The position numbers were made by a program, and so were the translations under genes. From the NCBI GenBank assembly GCA_947628685.1, contig CANRAT010000011.1, positions 1-26,904 of the forward strand: a stretch of DNA of 26,904 bases, read 5' to 3'. Shown here piece after piece: positions 1 to 8,400 of the stretch (its first letter is position 1; every line of letters starts with the position of its first letter). This DNA comes from an uncultured Bacilli bacterium. Its GTDB lineage: Bacteria; Bacillota_I; Bacilli_A; RF39; UBA660. The notes under the pieces were generated by a model. That model did not search any database, was not told the origin of the DNA, and saw nothing but the letters and a program-made list of their open reading frames with translations.

Positions 1-768
1 GAACAAACTGCAGAAGAAATTGTTAATGACTCAGAGGAAGTTGAAGAAACTACAGAGGAAACTGCAGAGCCTGTAGAAGAAAACGAAAATGAGCCGGTGG
101 CAGAAACATTTACAAAAGAACAAGTAGATGAAATGATTGCCAAAAAACTTGCTAGAAAAGAAGCAAAGTTGAGAAGAGAGTATGAAAAAAAATATGGGAG
201 AGCTGAAACTATTCTAAAGGCTGGTCTAAATAAAGACAAGTTTGAGGATGCGGTAGAAGAACTCGAAAAATTTTATACTCAAGAAGGTGTGAAAATACCA
301 GAAGTCAAATATTCTCAAAGAGATACAGAGATATTAGCAAAGGCAGAGGCTGATGAGATTATAGAGTCAGGATATGATGATTTAGTTGAAGAAGTTGATA
401 AACTTGCTAGTATTGGAGTAGAGAATATGTCTGATAGAGAAAAGATCATGTTTCAAAGGTTGGCTGAAGAGAGAAAAAGAATAGAAGAAGAAAAAGAATT
501 AAAATCATTAGGCATTAGTAAATCTGATGAATTTAAAGAATTTTCAAAAAAACTTAATCCTAATCTAACAATGAAACAGAAATATGAAATGTATCTCGAA
601 CTAAAACCCAAAAAAGAACTCGAAAAAATGGGTAGTATGAAATCTGGTCCTAAGAAAGAGATTAAAGAACATTACACTGAAGAGGAAATAAAGAAATTAA
701 CTTTAGATGATTTGGATGATCCTGTTGTATGGGAAAATGTTCGTAAATCTATGACTGGCCAAAAATGA
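1..768 (+). CDS. Phage capsid scaffolding protein (DUF4355-like), 5' partial
   Basis: The frame is open from the first base of the window, so the gene starts upstream. A GTG at 97 exists but lacks a convincing ribosome binding site and is not chosen. The visible first 32 residues are almost all Glu, Thr, Val and Asn, an acidic disordered stretch. Then comes a TFTKEQVDEMIAKKLARKEA-type segment typical of DUF4355 scaffold proteins, and a long charged, helical, coiled-coil-like body. Such proteins template procapsid assembly and leave or are degraded before DNA packaging. Its place directly before the major capsid gene supports the role. The family assignment is from recognition of the pattern, not a search. 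Confidence 0.8.
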   Translation, partial: EQTAEEIVNDSEEVEETTEETAEPVEENENEPVAETFTKEQVDEMIAKKLARKEAKLRREYEKKYGRAETILKAGLNKDKFEDAVEELEKFYTQEGVKIPEVKYSQRDTEILAKAEADEIIESGYDDLVEEVDKLASIGVENMSDREKIMFQRLAEERKRIEEEKELKSLGISKSDEFKEFSKKLNPNLTMKQKYEMYLELKPKKELEKMGSMKSGPKKEIKEHYTEEEIKKLTLDDLDDPVVWENVRKSMTGQK

Positions 769-790
769 TTAAGAAAGGAATGATTAAGTT

Positions 791-1621
791 ATGGACGTAG
801 CTATGCAAACAATTTGGCATAAAGCCTACGAAAGAGCATTAGAAACTATAACTTCATTAAGAAATCACTGTGATTTTAAATATGAAAGTGATAGCAAAAA
901 TGCGAAGGAAGTAAAAATCCTTAATGCAGTAAGACCTACTGTAAAAAAATATGTACCAGGTACTAAAATAGATAGAGAATCTATTAGTGCAACTGATATG
1001 ACTTTAAAACTAGACCAATTTTATTATTTTAATATTTCTTTAGATGATGTTCACAAAGCTCAAAGTGTTCCTGGCGGAATGGAGGCATGTGCAAAAGAAG
1101 GTTCTTTAGCACTTTCAGAGGAAGGAGATAAATATGTTGCAGAAGTAGTTAAACAAGGTGTAACTAACACTGATATTGCTGCTGTAGATAGTATTACTCC
1201 AACAAAAGAAAATGCTATTGATCATGTTGAAAACGGTTTCGAAGTTCTTTATGGAAACAATTGTAAAGTCAGTGAGAAATACTGGCTAGAGGTTTCACCA
1301 TCATTCTACAAAGTTTTAAGACCATCAATAATTGATGTATTAACTGACAACGTAGAAATGGCTAAAAAAGGTATAGTAGGAACTTATGGTAATGCAAGAA
1401 TTACTATTGAGAATCTATTACCAAAAGACGAAACTGATGTTTATAACATTTTAAGAACTGAACATGCTGTAGCATTTGCTGAACAAATCAATAAAGTAGA
1501 AGCATATAGACCACAAGACGCATTTGAAGATGCATTAAAAGGTTTATATGTATTCGGAGCTTTAGTTGCTAGACCTAAAGAAATTGTAGTTTTAAAGACA
1601 AAATTACCTGATGCAGAATAG
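791..1621 (+). CDS. Major capsid protein (HK97-fold expected)
   Basis: A 276-residue protein immediately downstream of the scaffold gene, the usual place of the major capsid protein. It lacks the long N-terminal delta domain of HK97 itself, which agrees with a separate scaffold gene. Visible features are a mixed alpha/beta sequence, a central YWLEVSPSFYKVLRP stretch and a C-terminal ALKGLYVFGALVARPKEIVV strand-rich segment that resembles the A-domain end of HK97-type coat proteins. An AAGGA-type site at about 775 precedes the ATG at 791; a second ATG at 803 is possible. Assignment rests on position, size and overall pattern; no catalytic motif is expected. Confidence 0.82.
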   Translation: MDVAMQTIWHKAYERALETITSLRNHCDFKYESDSKNAKEVKILNAVRPTVKKYVPGTKIDRESISATDMTLKLDQFYYFNISLDDVHKAQSVPGGMEACAKEGSLALSEEGDKYVAEVVKQGVTNTDIAAVDSITPTKENAIDHVENGFEVLYGNNCKVSEKYWLEVSPSFYKVLRPSIIDVLTDNVEMAKKGIVGTYGNARITIENLLPKDETDVYNILRTEHAVAFAEQINKVEAYRPQDAFEDALKGLYVFGALVARPKEIVVLKTKLPDAE

Positions 1622-1636
1622 AGAGATAATCTCTCT
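1620..1636 (+). terminator. Hairpin overlapping the capsid stop codon, possible leaky terminator
   Basis: AGAGAGA (1620-1626), loop TAA, TCTCTCT (1630-1636): a perfect 7-bp stem starting inside the TAG stop codon. It is followed only by TTTATCG, so the U-tract is poor. It may lower read-through after the capsid gene or protect the 3' end of capsid mRNA. Function inferred. Confidence 0.45.
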
Positions 1637-1708
1637 TTATCGTGTTAAAAGTATATGTAAGTGCAACTCTTACAAACACGACCAATAATACCAGAAAGGA
1701 ATAAAAAT

Positions 1709-2050
1709 ATGAAGAAAGAAAAAGTAGAATACTATACATTAAGACCAAATTTAAAACAAATTTACGGAAAGAAAGTTGATAAAAAAACAGAGTTTAAAGA
1801 AAAAACTGATGATGGTTGTGTAACTCAAGAATTTAAAAATCTAACTTTAACTACAAATATAAAACGTGAAACTAAATTAGGAAAAATAAATGTAAATGAA
1901 GAGTCTAAAATAGTTGTTAAAGTTCCTAACGGCACAATCTTAATATGGAATGAAAACGAGGGCTTTATTGTTCCACAATATCAAATGTGTACGTTACAAG
2001 AGTTGAAAGAAGAAATAAATGAAGTAGAATCTATATATCAGAAAAAATAG
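1709..2050 (+). CDS. Small phage protein of unknown function, 113 aa
   Basis: The start at 1709 is chosen because AGAAAGGA (1693-1700) sits 8 nt upstream. An earlier in-frame GTG at 1661 would place the start in the spacer after the capsid hairpin and has no such site. The product is Lys/Glu/Thr-rich and probably beta-strand-rich in its second half (VVKVPNGTILIWNENEGFIVP), with a helical C-terminus. It lies between the capsid and adaptor genes, a place often used for capsid decoration or head-completion proteins. No family is recognised, and a head-associated role is only an inference from position. Confidence 0.75.
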   Translation: MKKEKVEYYTLRPNLKQIYGKKVDKKTEFKEKTDDGCVTQEFKNLTLTTNIKRETKLGKINVNEESKIVVKVPNGTILIWNENEGFIVPQYQMCTLQELKEEINEVESIYQKK

Positions 2051-2060
2051 GAGGTTAGTT

Positions 2061-2600
2061 ATGACATTAAAAGAAATGAAAGAAAAAACGTTAAGACTGA
2101 TAGAAGAAATAAATCCTGATAGTGAACTTTTAACAGATGATCCTGATATATCAGCAAAAATTAATGATGTTATAAACCAAATTCAGTTTGAACTCGCAAG
2201 AATAAAAAAGATACCTGCTAAAACTGAAATTGAAATTTCTGATGATAATAAAATATTTAATATGACAGATGAAATGTATCAAATATTTAGAATTATAGGC
2301 GCTTCTTCTTTTGATATTATAGGTAAAGAAGTTATTTTTCCTGAAGATTTTAAAGGTAAAGTAACAATATATTATTATAAATATCCTGAAGTAATTAGAA
2401 AAGATACAGAAGATACATATACTTTTAAGTTAAGTGATGATGTACTAGAAATCGCTCCTTATGGAATAGCAGGAGATTTACTTAAAAGTGATGTATCTAA
2501 TAGTTATGGAAATATCTACTCTCAAAGATATGAACAAATGAAGCAAGAACTAGATGTAAGATACAATACAGGATTTATAGAGATAGGAGAGGGTATTTAA
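2061..2600 (+). CDS. Putative head-tail adaptor / connector protein
   Basis: A 179-residue protein with a strong TAGGAGGT site just before the ATG. The first 55 residues are helical (DPDISAKINDVINQIQFELARI), followed by a beta-rich middle (KIFNMTDEMYQIFRIIGASS; KGKVTIYYYKYP) and a helical C-terminus (RYEQMKQELDVRY). This pattern of helix bundle plus beta insertion is common in phage adaptor proteins that bind under the portal, such as the P22 gp4 and gp6-type connector families. Its stop overlaps the next start by one base (TAATG), so the two genes are translationally coupled. The precise family is not proven. Confidence 0.6.
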   Translation: MTLKEMKEKTLRLIEEINPDSELLTDDPDISAKINDVINQIQFELARIKKIPAKTEIEISDDNKIFNMTDEMYQIFRIIGASSFDIIGKEVIFPEDFKGKVTIYYYKYPEVIRKDTEDTYTFKLSDDVLEIAPYGIAGDLLKSDVSNSYGNIYSQRYEQMKQELDVRYNTGFIEIGEGI

Positions 2601-4312
2601 TGACACAAGTACCAGGAACATTAGTTACAAGAAATTATGCTAATTTTAGAGGAGTAGATTTTTCAAATAAAGAAGTATCATTAGTAAGAAGTCCTGATAG
2701 TTTAAATATGTGGAAAGATTATAAAAACAATTTAGGAAGATGTATTGAAACTCGCCCAGATATAGAATTGGTATCAACTTATGATAACACTATATATGGG
2801 CTATTTTTTTATAAAGTAGGAAATATTGATATGCAAATAGTTCATTGTGGTACTAAACTTTATAGAGTTGAGGGAGAAGTAAAAACAGAATTATTTACAG
2901 GAATGAAACCCGCAAGAAGTCAATCTTTTATTTACAATAATATATTTTATATTAAAGATGGGATAAATTATTTAAAATACGATGGAGAAACTTTAGAAGA
3001 GGTTGTAGGATATATACCAACTACTTCAATGGCAAGAAATCCAATAGGCGGAGGAACAGCACATGAAGATGTTAATATGTTATCACCATATAGAAAAAAT
3101 ACCTTTGTAGGTGATGGAGAAAGCACAATATATTATTTAGATGCTAAAGAAATAGATGATGTATCACCAATCGTAAAAGTAAATGAAACGTTATTAACTC
3201 CACTTGAAGATTATAATTGGGATACAGAGATGGGGAAAATAACTTTTAATGAGCCACCAGAAGCCCCATTAACAGATGGACAGGCAAATGTTGAAATAAT
3301 GTTTAAAAAGACTGTTGTAGGACACGCAGATAGAATAAAGAAATGTACTATATTAACTGTTTTTGATAATAGAGTATTTTTTAGTGGTAATCAAGATTTT
3401 CCAAATGTTGTATGGCATAGTAGCTTAAATGATCCAAGTTATTGTAGTGATTTAGATTATTATAATGAGGGATTAGATTTGGCGCCAGTTAAAAGTATGG
3501 TAGCGGGGAATAATGCTTTATGGGTGTTAAAAGAACCATCACAGGCAAATACTACAGTATTTTATCATAATCCAGTTATAGATGCAGAATACGGTAAAAT
3601 TTATCCAAGTGTACACTCTAGTATTTCAACTGGTTGTGTGGCATCAGGAATAAACTTTAATGATGATATAGTATTCTTTTCTGATAGAGGTATGGAAGCT
3701 ATTAGTAGTGATGTTACAACAGAGCAAGTAATAGCACATAGAAGTAGCTTAATAGATGCAAGATTATTAAATGAATCTGATTATAAAAATCTTATTCTCG
3801 AAGAATGGGAAGGATATTTATTAATTATTATAGATAATAAAATATATTTAGCAGACAGCAGACAAATGTTTACAAATGAAACTCATCCAGAATATGAGTT
3901 TTTTTATTGGGAATTATCAAAAGCAATTACTTGTACACAAGTTAAAGATGGAATTTTTTATTTAGGCACTTCTGAAGGTATATACAAATTAACAAATAAC
4001 TCAGAAGAAAGAAAAATAGATGCATACTGGACTACTCCAGAAGATGAATTCAAATATCCACAATATCAGAAAACAACTAATAAAAGAGGTTGTGTTATTG
4101 ATATGAATGGAAAAGAGATAAAAGTATCAGTTAAGACAGATAATAAAGAGTTTGAAGATATTAATATATATGAAACTACTAAAGAATATGTAGTAGCAAG
4201 AATAAAAAAGAAAAAATGGAAATCAATCCAATTAAAATTTAGTTCTAATAAACCTTTTAAGTTATATTCAAGTACATTAGAGAGTTATGTTGGTGGATAT
4301 GTTAAAAGGTAG
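2600..4312 (+). CDS. Propeller-like tail hub / DNA stabilisation protein
   Basis: A 570-residue protein that starts with a short N-terminal arm (NYANFRGVDFSNKEVSLVRSP) also seen in virion stabilisation proteins. Repeated beta-strand blades follow, with motifs such as YGLFFYKVGN, NIFYIKDGINYLKYDG, NRVFFSGNQDFPNVVWHS, ALWVLKE, DIVFFSDRGMEAIS and GIFYLGTSEGIYKL. Repeats of this kind suggest a beta-propeller. Position after the adaptor and length resemble P22 gp10-type packaged-DNA stabilisation proteins, which close the portal and hold the tail. The propeller fold and the gp10-like role are inferences. It begins in TAATG overlap with the adaptor gene. Confidence 0.6.
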   Translation: MTQVPGTLVTRNYANFRGVDFSNKEVSLVRSPDSLNMWKDYKNNLGRCIETRPDIELVSTYDNTIYGLFFYKVGNIDMQIVHCGTKLYRVEGEVKTELFTGMKPARSQSFIYNNIFYIKDGINYLKYDGETLEEVVGYIPTTSMARNPIGGGTAHEDVNMLSPYRKNTFVGDGESTIYYLDAKEIDDVSPIVKVNETLLTPLEDYNWDTEMGKITFNEPPEAPLTDGQANVEIMFKKTVVGHADRIKKCTILTVFDNRVFFSGNQDFPNVVWHSSLNDPSYCSDLDYYNEGLDLAPVKSMVAGNNALWVLKEPSQANTTVFYHNPVIDAEYGKIYPSVHSSISTGCVASGINFNDDIVFFSDRGMEAISSDVTTEQVIAHRSSLIDARLLNESDYKNLILEEWEGYLLIIIDNKIYLADSRQMFTNETHPEYEFFYWELSKAITCTQVKDGIFYLGTSEGIYKLTNNSEERKIDAYWTTPEDEFKYPQYQKTTNKRGCVIDMNGKEIKVSVKTDNKEFEDINIYETTKEYVVARIKKKKWKSIQLKFSSNKPFKLYSSTLESYVGGYVKR

Positions 4313-4325
4313 GAAGGAGTAATAT

Positions 4326-5417
4326 ATGGCAACACCAAATTATGATATAAATTATGAAGATGAAAGATTTAAAGATGTAGAAGCGCAAAAACAAGCAGCA
4401 TTAGGGGAAGTAGATAGTACTTATGATGGTATGATTAATCAGAGTGATAAGTTCTATCAAGATCAAATAGAAGCTTCAAAACAATATTCTGAACAACAGC
4501 AGAAAAATCAACAAGAACAAACTGATTTTCTCATTGACAAAATAGAGCAACAAAAAGAGCAAACTAGAAAAGATTATCTAAAAGAACAAAAAGGAGCATA
4601 TGTAGATTGGCAGAAACAATCCAATCAATATGGTGCTAATGCAGAGCAAATGGCGGCATCAGGTTTAACAAATACTGGATATAGTGAATCAAGTCAAGTT
4701 AGTATGTATAATACATATCAAAATAGAGTAGGTACTGCTAGAGAAAGTTATAATAGGGCAGTTCAAGATTATGATAACAACATAAAAGAAGCAATATTAC
4801 AAAATAATAGTGTGTTAGCAGATTTAGCATATCAAGCATTACAACAACAATTAGAATTATCTTTACAAGGCTTTCAATATAAAAATGATTTGTTACAAAC
4901 TAAGCTTCAAACTAGGCAGAATACTGAAGATAGATATTATACAAGATGGCAAGACGTATTAAGTCAAATGAATCAAGAAAATCAGTTAAAAGAAAGTATG
5001 AGACAATACGAAGAAAATATGTCTTACCAAAGAGAAAGAGATAGAATTGCAGATGAGCAATGGCAGAAGCAAATGGAATATCAGAAGCAAAGAGATGCAA
5101 TAGAAGATGCTCAATGGCAAAAGCAATATAATTTATCAAAAAGTTCATACAGCAATTCAAGTAATTCATCAGGAAGTACAGAATCTTCTAATTCTTCAAC
5201 GATAAACAAAAATAATAATTCAGGCAGTACAACAAATGTTGGCGAAATAAAATTATCCAACGGACAAATAGCTTATACTGATGCATTAGAAGCGTATAGA
5301 AAAGCAGGTGGGAAATCGCCTTATAGTGCAAAAGGTGTAATAGATAAGGGATATGTAAAGGCATACAAATATAATGGAGTAACATATTATTATGCTACAA
5401 GAGAATGGAGTAGATAA
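4326..5417 (+). CDS. Gln-rich coiled-coil virion protein, probable internal/ejection protein
   Basis: A 363-residue protein behind a strong AGGAAGGAG site. Residues 1-100 are charged and Gln-rich. A motif around residues 106-135 (MAASGLTNTGYSESSQ then YNTYQNRVGTARESY) recurs in phage internal proteins. Residues 140-270 are coiled-coil with near repeats of the form QRERDRIADEQWQKQMEYQK / KQRDAIEDAQWQKQY. A Ser/Asn linker (272-305) leads to a compact C-terminal domain (GEIKLSNGQIAYTDALEAY to the end) with a YNGVTYYYA strand. No enzyme motif is seen. Its place before the giant virion protein suggests it is ejected or lies inside the capsid; this is inferred. Confidence 0.6.
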   Translation: MATPNYDINYEDERFKDVEAQKQAALGEVDSTYDGMINQSDKFYQDQIEASKQYSEQQQKNQQEQTDFLIDKIEQQKEQTRKDYLKEQKGAYVDWQKQSNQYGANAEQMAASGLTNTGYSESSQVSMYNTYQNRVGTARESYNRAVQDYDNNIKEAILQNNSVLADLAYQALQQQLELSLQGFQYKNDLLQTKLQTRQNTEDRYYTRWQDVLSQMNQENQLKESMRQYEENMSYQRERDRIADEQWQKQMEYQKQRDAIEDAQWQKQYNLSKSSYSNSSNSSGSTESSNSSTINKNNNSGSTTNVGEIKLSNGQIAYTDALEAYRKAGGKSPYSAKGVIDKGYVKAYKYNGVTYYYATREWSR

Positions 5418-5419
5418 AT

Positions 5420-8400
5420 ATGGATTATTTACAAAAAAAGAAAAAATTAAGTGAAATAAATGATCCTAATCTTTATGTTGTTGAAGCAAATGGAAAGCCG
5501 GCAACAGATGAAAATAGTCCATTTGTGAGACAATTAAAGAATGCATTTATAGAAAATCAAAACCGTCGTTTTCCACAAAATGTTAAATATGAAAAAAAAG
5601 AAAATATCTTTGATAAAATAAATTCATTTGCTAAACAACAAACGGATAAATACTATGGCGATTTATATGATGACAAAGGAAAATTAAGTCTTTTTGATAT
5701 TGTTAACAGATCTCAAGAAATTGGAAGAAAAACAGTCATGAATGTACTACCTAATGTGGGTCTTGGAGTTGTTAAGTCTTTAGAAGGAGTTGTAGACACG
5801 GCAACGGATTTATCTTTAGGAAGACCAAATTTAGGCTCATATTTAGTTGCTGGCAATAATATAGGAGATTATTTTGAAGATGCATTTGGAGGCAGTGACG
5901 ATCCAAAATTTACTGACGCAGAAAAAGAAGTTTTAAAAAAAGTTCAAAAGTTACAAAAAGAGGGTAAAATTCCTGATAAAGAATTAAGAAGTTTAGCAAT
6001 GGGTGATTACTTTCCAAAATACAATCAAAATTTAAGCAATAAAGATTTAACTCAGGACGATTTAGAAAACTTTGTTTCTGCACAAGAGAAAATGATAAAA
6101 AATGTTGACCAATCTAAAGAAAGATATAAAGCTTTGCAAGAAAGTGTTAAAAAGAATATTGCCAAAGATACAGTGGGTGAATACTATGATAAACTTTACA
6201 CTCCAGAAATAAAAGCAGATTTAGAAAAAAATAGTTTGATTACCAAAGATAATTTTGGTGGAAAATTAATGCAAACGACTGGTCAAGCCGCACTACAAGC
6301 ATTTACTGCAAATTTGATTGGTGGAGGCAGTGACCTTGCTACAACTGCTGCAACTATTGCGCCAATGTCTTATGGTAGTGCTTTAGAGGAAGCATACCAA
6401 GAAGGAGCAGATACAGATAAGGCTAGATTATATGCATTGGGAAATACTGCAGTTGAAATTTTAACTGAAAAAATCACGGGTGGATTGCCTGGAACAAGAG
6501 GTAAAGGTGGATTAGATTATCTAGCTGAGAAAGGTATAAATAAAATATCAAATGAGGCCGTTCAAGAATTGGTTCGTGCAGGTTATAAGATTAATGCAGA
6601 AGGATTTGAGGAAGGACTATCAGAAGTATTAGATACATATGTAAAAAAAGCTACATATGATCCTGAAGCAGAAGTAAATTGGAATCAAGTTCTTGAAAGT
6701 TACGTTATGGGGGCTTTATCATCTGGAATAATAGAGGCACCTACCAATTTTTCTAATATAAGGCAAGGAGTCCAAAATCAAAATATAAAAACTGAGACAC
6801 AAAATGTACTAAAAAATAACAATAATAATGTCCAAGAAACAATCAAAGAACTTGAGGACAAGGGGTATACAGAACAGCAAGTTAAACCAATAATTAATGA
6901 AGTATTAGAAGAAATTAATAATCAAAAAAATGAGTCAACTATTCAAAATAATGAAAATAATTCGTCTACATCAAGCGAGATTTCATTAAACAATATAAAT
7001 ACAAATACAAGAGAAAACTCCTCTAATAGGCTTACAGAAAGTGAAATTAAGGCAATAGCAAAAGAAATAGCCAATCAGCAAAATAATAATTCAGAACAAA
7101 CTGTAGAAATGCCTACGACAAAAAAAATAGGTAGCTACAATGAAAATGCCAACAGTAAAATTTTGCCATCTAACAGTCAAAATATTTCTAATAATACTAT
7201 TATTACGAATTCAGCAAAAAATCAAATTGCACCTGTTGATTTTGATTTTCAAGTAGAAAATGCCTTAAATGATAATCAATCAAAGGGAAATATCTATATT
7301 GGAAAACAAACTGATTCAAAAATAATAGGACTAATAAAAAAAGTAACTGGAATAGATGTTACAGGTAGAAAACATATTCTGTCTAAAGATTATATAAGAC
7401 ACTTATTTAAACATTCTAATGAAACAGCTCCCAATCAAATACCTATAACAAAAGATGATATAAAAAAAATACCCGATATAGTTTCTAATCCTGATACTAT
7501 AGTTAGAGGTAGTGATACTTTTGATGCTTCTAGACAAAATAAAATACCATCTATTAGGTATATAAAGTCAGATAATACTGGAAAAATATATGTTGTTGAA
7601 GCAATCCCTGTAAAGGGTGATTTACAAATAAAAACAATGTGGAAAGAACCTACTAAACTGATTCATAGTGATAACACTCTTCATCATACGTCCGAAACGG
7701 CGAATAGTAGCAATTCATCCACATTGACTAATAGTAATGATACTACAAATTCAACAAAAAGTCAAATTGCACCATCATCAGTAGATAATATGCGACAAAA
7801 TACACAAAATGATACACAAAAAACTATTGCTCCTATTCAAAAAGAAATTAGCAAATTAAATGACAATATTAGTGAGTTAAAAGCTGAGTTAAAAGAGGCA
7901 AAGAAAGATTTAAATCCTAATGAAATTTCACAATTAACACCTCAAAATGCAAGTACAACTCCTAAATTACCTAAAGTTAATAGAAATAGTTTATTTTCAG
8001 ATAAGGAAAGTTCTTTCTATCGTAATGCTACAGAAACAAGTCAATTTTTAAGCCAAGAAAGTAGAAACTTAATATCAAGTGAAGATGATGTAAAATATTA
8101 TACAGGAATTTCAAATGAAGAAACATTAAATAAGGCTTATGAAAAATTAAAAAATGGTGGTGAAGGAGAAACTTTTAGTTGGTTTAATAAGGATTCTAAG
8201 AATGCAACAGCAACAGATGTAGCTGAAGGTTGGATATTGATGAAGCAATATCAAGATAGTGGCGACTACGATTCTATGATAGAAGTTGTAAAGAAAATGC
8301 GAGAAATGAGTACACAAGCCGGTCAAACTGTTCAAGCATTCAATATTATGGAAAGACTAACTCCAGAGGGTATGGTTAAATATGCTCAATCTGAATTATT

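Noticed and set aside
1661..1708. Upstream GTG start for the 113-residue phage protein
   Set aside because: No ribosome binding site, and it begins in the spacer right after the capsid hairpin; the ATG at 1709 has AGAAAGGA.
4912..5385. Antisense open frames opposite the Gln-rich virion gene
   Set aside because: They arise because CAA/CAG and AAT-rich codons lack stops in the complement; they have no ribosome binding sites and leucine/histidine-biased nonsense content.
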